Shown here: positions 1 to 8,438 of the stretch, in pieces
How the letters are laid out: each line of letters starts with the position of its first letter
How positions within the stretch are numbered: position 1 is the stretch's first letter
Source: Ancylobacter amanitiformis
GTDB taxonomy: Bacteria; Pseudomonadota; Alphaproteobacteria; Rhizobiales; Xanthobacteraceae
NCBI RefSeq assembly: GCF_030814815.1
Contig: NZ_JAUSVR010000009.1
Span: 153,655 to 217,654 of the forward strand
DNA length: 64,000 nucleotides
Direction of reading: 5' to 3'
Position numbers and translations under genes: made by a program
The notes under the pieces: generated by a model
What the model was told of the DNA's origin: nothing
What the model saw: only the letters and a program-made list of their open reading frames with translations
The model's database searches: none

Positions 1-1349
1 GGCAGATCCGCCGGGAGGGCGAGCGAGAGGGTGGGTGACGTGGCCGATGCCTGCGCGGCGGGGATCAGCGCGCTCGCCCGGCCGGGATCATGCGTGTCGC
101 GCATCAGCACGCGCAGCACCCGTTCGCGTCCGAGCCGCACGGCGAGCCGGTCGATGAGCGCGGCCACCTCCTCCTCCTCGACCGCGCGCCCGTCCAGGCT
201 CACCTGGGCGGGGGTGAGCGGCTCGGCGCGCAGCACCGCGAGGCGCACCAGATCGAAGCCGAAGCCTGGATCGATGGGATCGGCCAGCGCCTCGATCTTC
301 TCGTGCCACAGCCGGGCCAGCGCGGCACCATCGCGCGAGGGTCGCGCCGTCTCGATGGTCAGCCGGCGCACCGCCCCGTCGGCGCGGAAGAACGCGGCCT
401 CGAAGGCCCGCCCGCCCTCCCCGCGCGCTTCCAGCATCAAGGCGAGGTCGTCGACCAGCAGCGCCAGCGTCGCCTCGATATCCTCCGCCCGGGCGATCGG
501 CTCGGCAAAGCGCCGCTCGGCAATGGCCGCCGGCAGCGGCCGGCGCGGCACGATGCGGATATCCTCATGGCCCAGCGTGCGGTTGAGCCGGGTCAGCAAT
601 TCCGCGCCGAAGCGCGCCGCGAGCGGCGTGGCCGGGCGCTCGGCAAGGTCGCCGATGGTCTTCAGCCCCGCGCGCGACAGCCCCGTCACCACGGCTTCGT
701 CGACGCCGAGCCGCAGGACGGGCAGCGGCGCCACCGCGCGCGCCTCCCCGCCCGGCGCGACGATGCCGCCCCGCCCCGCCCGCACCAGCGCCCGCGCGGC
801 ATCGGGCGTGCCGGCGACCACGGCGCCGGCGCCGAGCCCGTGCCGGTGCAGATGCGCCAGCAGCCGCACGCGCATCGCCGCCTCGCCACCGAACAGATGC
901 GCGCAGCCGGTAATGTCGAGCACCAGCCCGTCCGGCGCGTCGAGCGCCACCAGCGGGGTCCAGCGGTCGCAATCATCGGCCACCGTCTCGAGAAAGGCGG
1001 CATCGGCCACCGGATCGTGATCGACCACCGCCAGATCGGGAAGGCGCGCGCGGGCATCCGCCAGCGTCAGGCCGGGGGCGAGCCCGCGCCGCGCCGCCGC
1101 ACGGTCGACAGCGGCGAGACGCAGCGCATTCTTCGCCTTCTCGACGAAGACGCGCGGCGGCGGGGCAAGGGGATCCGGCGCCCGTGCGCCTTCAGCCGGT
1201 GCGGCGGAACGCGGCGATAAGGCCATCCCCGACCCCGCGCCGCGTCCCCCGCTCCGCATCCGCTGCACCCGCTCCAGCCGGTCGGCCGGCAGGAACGGGA
1301 ACCACAGCGCGAGATAGCGCGGCGAGGTCGCGGAAGGAACATGTCTCAT
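1..1349 (-). CDS. imuB: ImuB, inactive-type Y-family DNA polymerase subunit (3' end beyond window)
   Basis: Reading from the ATG at 1349 gives an uninterrupted frame to the left edge (about 449 codons), so the C-terminus is missing. The protein opens with RYLALWFPFLPADRL around residues 11-25, typical of ImuB, and continues with a Y-family polymerase-like fold (palm-type segment near LADARARLPDLAVVD, then a helix-hairpin-helix-like segment near LKTIGDLAERPATPLAARF). In the family, ImuB is a catalytically dead adaptor that bridges ImuA, the beta clamp and DnaE2 during SOS translesion synthesis. Its start lies 158 bp inside imuA in another frame, so the two genes are co-transcribed and probably translationally coupled. 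dnaE2 is expected just left of the window but cannot be seen. Confidence 0.88.
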   Translation of the reverse strand, partial: MRHVPSATSPRYLALWFPFLPADRLERVQRMRSGGRGAGSGMALSPRSAAPAEGARAPDPLAPPPRVFVEKAKNALRLAAVDRAAARRGLAPGLTLADARARLPDLAVVDHDPVADAAFLETVADDCDRWTPLVALDAPDGLVLDITGCAHLFGGEAAMRVRLLAHLHRHGLGAGAVVAGTPDAARALVRAGRGGIVAPGGEARAVAPLPVLRLGVDEAVVTGLSRAGLKTIGDLAERPATPLAARFGAELLTRLNRTLGHEDIRIVPRRPLPAAIAERRFAEPIARAEDIEATLALLVDDLALMLEARGEGGRAFEAAFFRADGAVRRLTIETARPSRDGAALARLWHEKIEALADPIDPGFGFDLVRLAVLRAEPLTPAQVSLDGRAVEEEEVAALIDRLAVRLGRERVLRVLMRDTHDPGRASALIPAAQASATSPTLSLALPADL

Positions 1350-2058
1350 GGTCCCACTCCAGATTCCAGGTGCCGCCCTCCACCGGCCGCGCGCCCTCCC
1401 CGCCGCGATGGCGCAGCAGCGTGGCGGTGAAGGCCGGCGCGCCCGGCGCATTGGCCTCCCCGGGCGTGGAAGCGGCCGGCGCCACCTGCCAGCGCGTCGC
1501 CACCGCCGTGGGCAGGGCGCGCGCGCTCATGCGCAGGAGGAAGCTCGTCACCCCCGACGCGGCCGCCCGCAGCGACAGGCGCCGCGTGGCGGTGAGGTCG
1601 AGCGCCCGAGGCTCGCCGAAAGGTTCGATGATGAGGGCGCCGAGCCCGGCGCAGCGCACGCTGTCGCCGGCCGCGCGCAGCACCTCGGTGGCATCGGGCG
1701 CGCGCACCAGCACGAGCCGCGCCGGATCGAGGCCGAGCGCCTGGAGGCCCCGCGCCTCGGGACGGCCGAATTCGGCCTCGGCCGCGTCCTGCCTTATCCA
1801 CAGAAGCGGCCGCGTACCCATATCCGTGCCGGCAAAGCTCGCCCGCAGCGCCAGCGCCAGGGTGAAGCCGGCCGCCGCCGGCAGGTCGGCCCCGCGTGCC
1901 GCCTGCACTTCATGCAGCGCCCCGCGCGCCAGCGTCACGCCCGCCCGCTCCGGCCCGCCGGCACCGAGGGAAAAACCATCGGCCATGCCGGGCAGGCGCG
2001 CCGCCTCCAATCCGGCGAGCATCTGCCTCAGCGCGGCGATATCGCGGACGGTGTCCAT
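1192..2058 (-). CDS. imuA: ImuA, SOS mutagenesis protein (SulA/RecA-like)
   Basis: A 288-residue protein starting MDTVRDIAALRQML. ImuA resembles RecA/SulA and works with ImuB and DnaE2 in damage-induced mutagenesis. The ATG at 2058 is preferred over an upstream TTG (2124) because AGGAG lies about 9 nt ahead of it and the LexA box lies immediately upstream, which would fall inside the coding region if the longer start were used. Family-like segments include RGALHEVQAARGADLPAAAG near residue 45, RPLLWIRQDAAEAEFGRP near 85 and the C-terminal GGTWNLEWDH. The Walker A motif of true RecA is not apparent, as usual in ImuA. The C-terminal ~50 codons overlap imuB in a different frame. Confidence 0.85.
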   Translation of the reverse strand: MDTVRDIAALRQMLAGLEAARLPGMADGFSLGAGGPERAGVTLARGALHEVQAARGADLPAAAGFTLALALRASFAGTDMGTRPLLWIRQDAAEAEFGRPEARGLQALGLDPARLVLVRAPDATEVLRAAGDSVRCAGLGALIIEPFGEPRALDLTATRRLSLRAAASGVTSFLLRMSARALPTAVATRWQVAPAASTPGEANAPGAPAFTATLLRHRGGEGARPVEGGTWNLEWDHETCSFRDLAALSRAVVPVPAGRPAGAGAADAERGTRRGVGDGLIAAFRRTG

Positions 2059-2075
2059 GCTGCGCGCTCCTGATT

Positions 2076-2090
2076 GTTCATGTTTTGTTC
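2076..2090 (-). promoter_or_regulatory. LexA box (alphaproteobacterial type) upstream of imuA
   Basis: The minus strand reads GAAC, seven bases, GAAC, a perfect match to the alphaproteobacterial LexA operator GAAC-N7-GAAC. It ends 17 bp before the imuA ATG. Family knowledge: imuA-imuB-dnaE2 operons in this class are LexA-repressed, so position and target agree. Confidence 0.85.
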
Positions 2091-2154
2091 CTGCTAAAAC
2101 GACTCGTTCCAGCCCAAGAGTCAAGCCGCCAGTCGCCCGCGCGGGGCCGCGGTA

Positions 2155-2652
2155 TCAGCGTCCACCATTGGTCGGCGCGGCCGGCACGCCCTTCTCGCGG
2201 AAGGTCCAGACGGCATTGGCGCCGTAATGCCAGAGCACCAGCAGCCCGGTGACGCCGACCTGCGCGAGGAGATAGGGCACGCCCAGCCGGCCGGCGATGA
2301 GCGCCATCAGCCCGGCATTCAGCAGGAGACCGACGCCGGCGACCAGGAAGAACTTGGTCATCGCTTCGCGATGCGGCTTCGCGGAGCGGAACACGACATG
2401 GCGGCTGAACTGATAGTTCACGAGGGCACCGACGAGAAAGCCCGCTGTCGAGCCGGCGACCGGGCCGGCCAGGCCGCCCTGTACCAGCGTGATCAGCACC
2501 GCGTAATGCGCCGCCGTGCCGACACCCCCGAGCGCCGCGAACAGCAGGATATGGCGCAGCCGTGCCAGAAGAGCGGCCCGGTCGAGGCCCGAAGGCTTCG
2601 GCGGCTTCGTCTCCGGCATCCCGTGGGCCCGGCTATCCACAGCGTGCTCCAT
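2155..2652 (-). CDS. GtrA family membrane protein (putative lipid-linked sugar flippase)
   Basis: About 165 residues with four hydrophobic segments after a basic N-terminus, and the GtrA signature GALVNYQFSRHVVFRS in the second half of the first helical pair. GtrA proteins are thought to flip undecaprenyl-phosphate-linked sugar made by GtrB to the periplasmic face. It is the last gene of an operon with a GtrB-like synthase and a GT-C transferase, with 29 nt separating it from the transferase stop, which fits that role. The start is uncertain: ATG at 2652 has GGAG 11 nt upstream, while GTG at 2661 and ATG at 2619 are alternatives. Substrate cannot be told from sequence. Confidence 0.82.
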   Translation of the reverse strand: MEHAVDSRAHGMPETKPPKPSGLDRAALLARLRHILLFAALGGVGTAAHYAVLITLVQGGLAGPVAGSTAGFLVGALVNYQFSRHVVFRSAKPHREAMTKFFLVAGVGLLLNAGLMALIAGRLGVPYLLAQVGVTGLLVLWHYGANAVWTFREKGVPAAPTNGGR

Positions 2653-2681
2653 CTGGGTCACATCTCCGGCACACCGCCCTG

Positions 2682-4493
2682 TCAGGGCTTGGCCTTCGCC
2701 ACCTGCGGGCCGGCTTCCCCAAGCGAGGAAACCAGAGGCGCGTTGGGAGAAGGCGCGAAGATGTCGTCATCGCCATCCTCGTCCGCCGGCAGTTCCTGCC
2801 CCACCGGCTTGTGCCCCGCCCGCATGTCCGTCACCGTCGCGAAGGGAATGCCCATCCGGCTCACCGTCGCATAGGGCATGCCCTTGGCGTCGTCGCAGCC
2901 GATATTGGTGGCGGTCAGCAGGAAGTCCGCCTCGTCCCAGTCATCCACCATGTCGACATTGGGGCCGAGATAGGAGGAGACCTGCAGGTCCTCCGCGCAT
3001 ACCGCCACCTTGTAGCGGTGGGGCATGTGCACGGCGGCGATGGCTTCCTCGTGGTCCAGCCCCTTGCGCAGGTCCAGCGCCGCTTCGCGCAGGCTCGACG
3101 ACCAGTAGTCGCCCTCGAAACGGCCCCAGGCACCGGGTGTGCCGCCGACCAGCTGGTTATAGGCGACATATTCGTAAGGGTGCAGCCGGACAAGGCTCGC
3201 CGCATTGAGCGCGAACAGCGCCGCCGCCACCGCCGCGAAGCCCACGCCCAGCGCCCGCGAGCGCGGCCACAGGAGGCGCCAGCCGGCGGTGAGGCCGAGC
3301 GCCGCCAGCACCGTCACCGGCGGGATCACGAAGAGGAAATGCCGGATGCCGTTATAGAGCGGAGGCCCGTCGAGCAGGGTGAAGACGACCGGCGTGCCGA
3401 TCGCCAGCAGCAGCGGCAGGAAGGCGACGAGCCGGCGCGGATGCAGGGCGGTCGCCTCCACCACCGCCTCCGCGACCGCCCCCTGGCGCAGCAGCCGCAC
3501 CAGCGCGAACGCCGCCGCGACCAGCGCCACGACGATGCCGAACAGCGTCAGCTCCGGCAGCTTGATAAGGAGATATTCCGTCATGTAGGTCGACGGGATC
3601 TGGTCGATCGGCACCAGCTTGCCATTGATCAGCGTCGACAGGTCGAAGGAGAAATTGTTGAAGGCGCCCATGGCCTTGAACAGGTTGCTGGGCGGCAGCA
3701 CCGACCACGGCCAGGTGACCGCCATGATGGCGAGGGCGACGAGGCCCGAGACGATGAGCCGCGGCAGCAGCCGGAATGGCAGCCACACGCTGCGGAACAC
3801 CAGCGCGCCCGCGCCGACCGTCACCAGCAGGTAGAACACCGCGAACACGCCGCCGACCCGGAGGCCGAGCGCGCAGCCCACCGCCGCGCCCAGCCCGACG
3901 ATGACGCGCCAGCTCGGCAGATCCGGCAGCCGCGCCACCAGCACGGTGATGAAATACAGGCTCCACACCATCGCCGCCGCGAAGGGCACGTCCTTGGTGT
4001 GGGTGAACATCGCCCCGCCATACATGCCGGTAAAGGCCAGCAGCAGCAGGGCAACGATGCCCGCCTTCTCGCCGCCGAGCAGCTTGCCGAGCCGCCACAC
4101 GCCGATCAGCCCCATGAAGCCGAACCCGGCCGAGAGCAGATGACGCCATTCATAGACCGGCAGCGGCACATGGTGCTGCAGGCCGGCCGCGATCATGTCG
4201 AACAGGCCGCCATAGAGGAACAGGTTGATGTAGTGGAACGCCCGGTCGTCGGTGAAGCCGCTGGCGTACCAGGCGATCAGCAGTTCGCCATAGGTATGCT
4301 GCACCAGTTCGTCATTGCTGATGCCGTAATCGCGGAAGGTGAGGAGAATGAACGCCGCCACCGCCGCGAACACGGCAAGGCTCACGGCGCGCGTGAGCGT
4401 GACCGACCGCCAGGCCCGCGCCACGGCACGCGCCGCGAGCGGAGCGGGCCGGGCTGCCGCCACGGCGGGAAATTGCGAACTGTGAAGGCTCAC
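2682..4493 (-). CDS. GT-C fold membrane glycosyltransferase (GT39/ArnT-like)
   Basis: 603 residues from a GTG start whose GTGA overlaps the stop of the upstream GtrB-like gene by 4 bp, so translation is coupled. The first hydrophobic segment (about residues 33-53) is followed by ISNDELVQH, with the Asp-Glu pair at 61-62 in the first periplasmic loop, the catalytic-type position of GT-C enzymes that use polyprenyl-phosphate sugars. About ten further membrane helices follow, then a soluble acidic tail of about 130 residues. In Gtr modules the middle gene carries acceptor specificity, so this is the likely glycan-modifying enzyme. A longer in-frame reading exists upstream but lies inside the GtrB-like gene and is not supported. 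Confidence 0.78.
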   Translation of the reverse strand: MSLHSSQFPAVAAARPAPLAARAVARAWRSVTLTRAVSLAVFAAVAAFILLTFRDYGISNDELVQHTYGELLIAWYASGFTDDRAFHYINLFLYGGLFDMIAAGLQHHVPLPVYEWRHLLSAGFGFMGLIGVWRLGKLLGGEKAGIVALLLLAFTGMYGGAMFTHTKDVPFAAAMVWSLYFITVLVARLPDLPSWRVIVGLGAAVGCALGLRVGGVFAVFYLLVTVGAGALVFRSVWLPFRLLPRLIVSGLVALAIMAVTWPWSVLPPSNLFKAMGAFNNFSFDLSTLINGKLVPIDQIPSTYMTEYLLIKLPELTLFGIVVALVAAAFALVRLLRQGAVAEAVVEATALHPRRLVAFLPLLLAIGTPVVFTLLDGPPLYNGIRHFLFVIPPVTVLAALGLTAGWRLLWPRSRALGVGFAAVAAALFALNAASLVRLHPYEYVAYNQLVGGTPGAWGRFEGDYWSSSLREAALDLRKGLDHEEAIAAVHMPHRYKVAVCAEDLQVSSYLGPNVDMVDDWDEADFLLTATNIGCDDAKGMPYATVSRMGIPFATVTDMRAGHKPVGQELPADEDGDDDIFAPSPNAPLVSSLGEAGPQVAKAKP

Positions 4494-5572
4494 GAGACAA
4501 GTCCATCCGGCACGAGCGAGGGGACGCGCCGATCGGCGGCAGGGGCGGCAACCGGGGAGACGGCGGCGGAAGAGACGGCGGAGGAGGAGACGAACGCAGA
4601 AGAAACCGCAGCGGGCGCCGCGAAGCCGATCTCGTCCGCGACAAGATAGAGCGGGCGCCGCTTCACCTCGGTGAAGATGCGGCCGACATATTCGCCGATC
4701 ACGCCGAGGCTGATGAGTTGCACGCCGGAGACGAACAGCATGCTGACCATGATCGTCGGAAAGCCCGGCGTGCGCACGCCGAAGAACAGCGCCTCGCCGA
4801 TGAGGTAAACGCCGTAAAGGCCGGACAGAAGGGCGAGGACGACGCCCACGAAGGACCACACGCGCAGCGGCACCATCGAGAAGGACGACAGGCCGTCGAT
4901 CGCGTAGCGCAGCAGCCCGATCATGTTGAACGAGCTGACCCCGCCGACGCGCTCGGCCACCTCGAACTCGATCTCCTCCTGACGGAAGCCGACCCAGCTG
5001 GTGATGCCCTTCATGAAGCGGTTACGCTCCGGCAGGGCATTGATGGCGTCGACCACGCGACGGTCGAACAGGCGGAAATCACCGGCGCCCTCGGGGATGT
5101 TCACTTCGCTGAGGGCGTGGAAGAAATGGTAGAAGCCACGCGAGAACAGCCGGCGCGGCAAGGGATCGGTACTGCGCGACCGGCGTACCGCGATGACCAT
5201 CTGGGCGCCGGCCTTCCAGCGCTCGATCATCTCGGGAATGACCTCGGGCGGATGCTGCAGGTCGGCATCCATCAGCACGACGATATCGCCGGCCGCGGCC
5301 CTGAGGCCAGCCGCCATGGCCGATTCCTTGCCGAAGTTGCGGGCAAAACGCAGTGCCTTAACGGCAGGATCGCGCCGACCCAGATCGGTCAACGCATCGA
5401 AACTGCCATCCCGGCTGCCGTCGTCAATAAAGACGAACTCACGCTGCATCCCGGGATAACAATCCAGCACTGCCGAGAGGCGCGCATGCAAAGATTCCAG
5501 GCAGGCAGCCTCATTATATACAGGCACAACCACCGAAATAAGATGGGGCGACCTTTGGGCAGCGCTCGACAT
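4490..5572 (-). CDS. GtrB/DPM1-like polyprenyl-phosphate sugar synthase (GT2)
   Basis: 360 residues. The N-terminal GT2 domain has SVVVPVYNE (13-21), FIDDGSRDGS (48-57) and the metal-binding DAD at 102-104 in VLMDADLQHP. Two membrane helices follow at about 235-300, the layout of GtrB, ArnC and DPM1-type enzymes that load a sugar onto undecaprenyl phosphate on the cytoplasmic face. The last ~45 residues are an Ala/Ser/Val-rich low-complexity tail that the family usually lacks. It heads the operon with the GT-C transferase and GtrA. The sugar is not predictable. No strong Shine-Dalgarno is seen at this ATG. Confidence 0.85.
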   Translation of the reverse strand: MSSAAQRSPHLISVVVPVYNEAACLESLHARLSAVLDCYPGMQREFVFIDDGSRDGSFDALTDLGRRDPAVKALRFARNFGKESAMAAGLRAAAGDIVVLMDADLQHPPEVIPEMIERWKAGAQMVIAVRRSRSTDPLPRRLFSRGFYHFFHALSEVNIPEGAGDFRLFDRRVVDAINALPERNRFMKGITSWVGFRQEEIEFEVAERVGGVSSFNMIGLLRYAIDGLSSFSMVPLRVWSFVGVVLALLSGLYGVYLIGEALFFGVRTPGFPTIMVSMLFVSGVQLISLGVIGEYVGRIFTEVKRRPLYLVADEIGFAAPAAVSSAFVSSSAVSSAAVSPVAAPAADRRVPSLVPDGLVS

Positions 5573-5708
5573 AATGGCAAGGCCATCTTTACTTGATACC
5601 TGCCGAGGCGACAGGCGACCGTCGAAATTTCTAGGGCAATTTTTGCTTTATCGAAGCCCATGATCACGTATAGTCCGATTGTGATATTTGTTTGGCTTCC
5701 TAATACGC

Positions 5709-6596
5709 ATGGATGACGACCTGAAGGCGATAGTAGTTTGCGCCGATGATTACGGCTTGAGCATGGGTATTTGCGATGCAATCGAAGCCCTGATCGAGCG
5801 CGGACGGCTTTCGGCAACCGGCGCGATGAGCGGACTGCCCAGCTGGCGCCGGCGGGCTGGCGACTTCAAGGCGCTGGTGCGCGCCCACCCCGCCGATGTC
5901 GGCCTTCACTTCACCCTGACCGGCCAGCGCGCGCTGTCACCGGCGCGCGGCCTCGCCCGCGACGGGCGTCTCCCGGAAATCGGCGGGCTGATTGCGCGCG
6001 CGCTGGCGGGAGCGCTGCCCCGCGCCGCGATCCGCGACGAATTGCGCGCCCAGCTCGACGCGTTCGAGGATGCCTGGAACGCCCCGCCGGACTTTCTCGA
6101 CGGCCATCAGCATGCCCACGTCTTGCCGGGCATAAGGGATATCGTGATCGCGGAACTGGCCACGCGCTATCCCGGCCATGCCCTCTGGCTGCGCAACTGC
6201 ACCGAGCCGGCCACCTGGGCGCGCCGGCGCCGCCTCGGTTGGCGCAAGGCGATGATCATCGGCACGCTCGGCCTGGGCAGCGCGCGCGCGGCCACGCGGG
6301 CGGGCTTCGCCGTCAATGACAGTTTTCGCGGCCTGTATGATTTCGGGCCCGTGCCGGCCTATCGCGAGGTGTTTCGCGCCAGCCTCGCGGGGCCGGGCGC
6401 ACGCATCCTGGTGCATTGCCACCCCGGCACGGTCGACGAGGAACTGCGCCGCCTCGATCCGCTGCTGGAGCCGCGCGAGCGCGAACTCGCCTATCTCGCC
6501 TCGGAGGCCTGCGGCGAGGATCTGCGGGCCGCGAGCATGCGCCCGTCCCGATTCGCCGCCACCGGCGCTCCGGCAATCTCAGCCGCGCAGGACTGA
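5709..6596 (+). CDS. ChbG/HpnK family carbohydrate deacetylase
   Basis: 295 residues. The N-terminal VVCADDYGLS (Asp-Asp at 13-14) and DGHQHAHVLPG supply the metal ligands of the YdjC/ChbG/HpnK fold. Family members remove acetyl groups from N-acetylated sugars (chitooligosaccharides, or the sugar of hopanoid precursors for HpnK). No hopanoid genes are adjacent, so HpnK itself is not claimed. It is divergent from the Gtr-type operon across 136 bp, suggesting a cell-surface glycan context. ATG at 5709 is chosen over a TTG seven codons earlier because similarity begins immediately after it. The 3' end overlaps the convergent DUF983 gene by 18 bp. Confidence 0.75.
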   Translation: MDDDLKAIVVCADDYGLSMGICDAIEALIERGRLSATGAMSGLPSWRRRAGDFKALVRAHPADVGLHFTLTGQRALSPARGLARDGRLPEIGGLIARALAGALPRAAIRDELRAQLDAFEDAWNAPPDFLDGHQHAHVLPGIRDIVIAELATRYPGHALWLRNCTEPATWARRRRLGWRKAMIIGTLGLGSARAATRAGFAVNDSFRGLYDFGPVPAYREVFRASLAGPGARILVHCHPGTVDEELRRLDPLLEPRERELAYLASEACGEDLRAASMRPSRFAATGAPAISAAQD

Positions 6597-6986
6597 GGGC
6601 GGAGGCGCCTCGGGGGCGACCAGACGCCCCTCCTCCGCCTTGTAATAATACTGGCTTGCCACCAGCCAGCCCTTCAGCGGCCGCAGCGGGGGTATGCAGG
6701 TCAGCAGCATGAACGGCACCGTCGTCACCAGATGCACCCAATAGGGCGCCTGATAGGCCATCTCGATCCACAGGCCGAACACGACCGACGGCACGCAGCC
6801 GAAACAGATGACGAAGAAGGCCGGGCCATCCGCCGGATCGGCGAAGGAATAATCGAGCCCGCACACCTCGCAGCTCGGCGCCAGCGTCAGGAAGCCGCGA
6901 AACAGCTTGCCCTGTCCGCAGCGCGGGCAGCAGCCGCGCACGCCGCATTCAAAGGGCGAAAGCTTCGGCCAATCCGACGTCGCCAT
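6579..6986 (-). CDS. DUF983 membrane protein with zinc-ribbon N-terminus
   Basis: About 135 residues. The N-terminus has two CxxC-type pairs (GCCPRCGQGKLF and CEVCGLD), the zinc-ribbon signature of DUF983, followed by two hydrophobic helices separated by a short loop, as usual for this family. Function is unknown; in alphaproteobacteria relatives often lie near cytochrome oxidase or lipid genes, but no such neighbour is present here. ATG at 6986 is favoured by GGGAG 8 nt upstream; an ATG five codons earlier (7001) is the alternative. Confidence 0.8.
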   Translation of the reverse strand: MATSDWPKLSPFECGVRGCCPRCGQGKLFRGFLTLAPSCEVCGLDYSFADPADGPAFFVICFGCVPSVVFGLWIEMAYQAPYWVHLVTTVPFMLLTCIPPLRPLKGWLVASQYYYKAEEGRLVAPEAPPPSVLRG

Positions 6987-7272
6987 CTGGGTCTCCCGCA
7001 TCTGAGCCTTGTGCGGCCCGGCACTGGCGGAGGCTCCGCCACCCCGGAAAATGGTCAGGAATGCATACAATGTCAAGAAATCAATGCATATAAATATGCA
7101 GTCAATATGCATTCACTTAGAAAATTGAATGCAGATCCGGTATTGCCCGTCGGGAGGACGGCGTTAACCTATTCCGCGCAAGGTCGTCAGACCGGCAGCC
7201 AGGCGATTCCCGCGTGCGCGTGCCGGCGCCCACCTCGCCCCCCGCCGCAGTTCCGACCACGAGTTCCCGGTA

Positions 7273-7491
7273 ATGAGTAACGTCATTCCCTTTCCCGCCC
7301 GGCCCGAGCCTTCCGATACGGAGGCCGACGCCTATGGCGATCTCGACATCTTCACCGCCGTCGATGTCGCGATTCGCGATCTGCGCGATCTCGCCGAGCG
7401 GCTGCACGCCGACGACGCCGGCAAGGCGCAGGCCCAGGAATGCCTCACCATGCTGTGCCGCGCGCTGGAGAATTCCAGCGCCTGGGGCTAG
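7273..7491 (+). CDS. Small conserved-type hypothetical protein (72 aa)
   Basis: Starts MSNVIPFPARPEPSD and contains a predicted helical, acidic segment (AVDVAIRDLRDLAERLHADD). The VIPFP opening recurs in short Hyphomicrobiales proteins of unknown role. No domain recognised, no membrane segment. It stands alone between DUF983 and exoD genes. The clean start and stop and typical alphaproteobacterial codon choice support a real gene. Confidence 0.6.
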   Translation: MSNVIPFPARPEPSDTEADAYGDLDIFTAVDVAIRDLRDLAERLHADDAGKAQAQECLTMLCRALENSSAWG

Positions 7492-7624
7492 ACGCTCCTC
7501 GGGCGGGCGGCAGCTCCCCCGGCGCACTCCCGATCGTCGATCGGCCCGCCATGCCCGGCGCGGCCGCACGACCGCGCGCGCCGTCGCCTGAGCGGCCGCC
7601 ACGGGACGGCGCCATGCCCGGCGC

Positions 7625-8320
7625 TCAACCGATGAAGCTGTGCAGAAGGTACAGCCCGGCCTTCACGAAGGCCCAGACCACGCCGGACACCAGCCCGAGC
7701 GAGGCGATCGCCACCACCGCGCCGATCAGGATCCAGATCCCGTCACGCTCCAATATGCCGAGCGCCAGGATGCAGATGGCCAGCGCCGGCAGCATGTTGC
7801 CGAGCGGGATCGGCAGAATCAGCACCACCGCCAGCACGAAGCAGATGAAGCCGACCACATATTCCGCCGGGGGATGGGCGAACAGGCCGAGCCGCGGGCG
7901 CAGCAGCCGCTCCGCTCGGGCGAGCCACGGCGTCGCCTTGGCGACAAAGGCGGCGAAATCCTTGCGCGCGATGGAACGGCGCGAGATCAGCGGCGGCAGC
8001 CAGGGCGAGCGGCCGAGAGCCAGCTGGATGGTGAGGAAGACCAGCGGCGCCCCCAGCACCGTGGAAGTGCCCGGCGGCGTGGGAATGACATTGGGCAGGG
8101 CGAAGATCAGCAGCAGCGGTCCAAATGCGCGCTCCTGCATGACACGCAGGAAATCGCCGATGGCGATGCGCTCCTGCGTGCTGTCGCTGGCGATCCGGTT
8201 CAGGATCTGCGACAGCCGGGTCGTATCGTCCGGCGGCGCCTCTTCGGCACCCGGTGCGTCCTCGTCGGACGAAAGATCGCGCTGCACGGCGAACGCTGCT
8301 CCCCCACGGCCCGCCGGCAC
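7625..8320 (-). CDS. ExoD family exopolysaccharide synthesis membrane protein
   Basis: About 231 residues. An acidic soluble N-terminus is followed by ExoD-type core segments: ERIAIGDFLRVMQERAFGP, then LPNVIPTPPGTSTVLGAP (Pro/Gly-rich loop characteristic of the family) and several membrane helices at the C-terminus. In Sinorhizobium ExoD is needed for normal exopolysaccharide production and alkali tolerance; the biochemical role is unknown. The GTG at 8320 has no convincing ribosome site; GTG at 8287, with GGGGGAG 11 nt upstream, is a credible shorter start. Confidence 0.8.
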   Translation of the reverse strand: MPAGRGGAAFAVQRDLSSDEDAPGAEEAPPDDTTRLSQILNRIASDSTQERIAIGDFLRVMQERAFGPLLLIFALPNVIPTPPGTSTVLGAPLVFLTIQLALGRSPWLPPLISRRSIARKDFAAFVAKATPWLARAERLLRPRLGLFAHPPAEYVVGFICFVLAVVLILPIPLGNMLPALAICILALGILERDGIWILIGAVVAIASLGLVSGVVWAFVKAGLYLLHSFIG

Positions 8321-8381
8321 ACGTGCCCGGCATCCGTTACGTCAGTTTCATCCGCCCTAGATAGAGTGTGGATGTGACATT

Positions 8382-8423
8382 GGCCAGAAGGCGCGGGCCA
8401 GAAGGCGCGGGCCAGAAGGCGCG
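8382..8423. repeat. Three perfect tandem copies of a 14-bp unit
   Basis: The unit GGCCAGAAGGCGCG is repeated exactly at 8382-8395, 8396-8409 and 8410-8423, followed by a GC-rich run. It lies between exoD and a 30-codon gene, in non-coding sequence. Likely a slippage-prone minisatellite. Confidence 0.9.
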
Positions 8424-8438
8424 GCGGCCGGTGGGGCC

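Noticed and set aside
1067..1342. 91-codon minus-strand frame starting MFLPRPRR
   Set aside because: Out of frame with the ImuB sequence that begins at 1349 and carries the conserved RYLALW motif.
2562..4649. 695-codon open frame on the plus strand
   Set aside because: Antisense to the GT-C transferase; charged low-complexity sequence only.
8382..8423. Possible CRISPR array
   Set aside because: Repeats abut without spacers and are only 14 bp.
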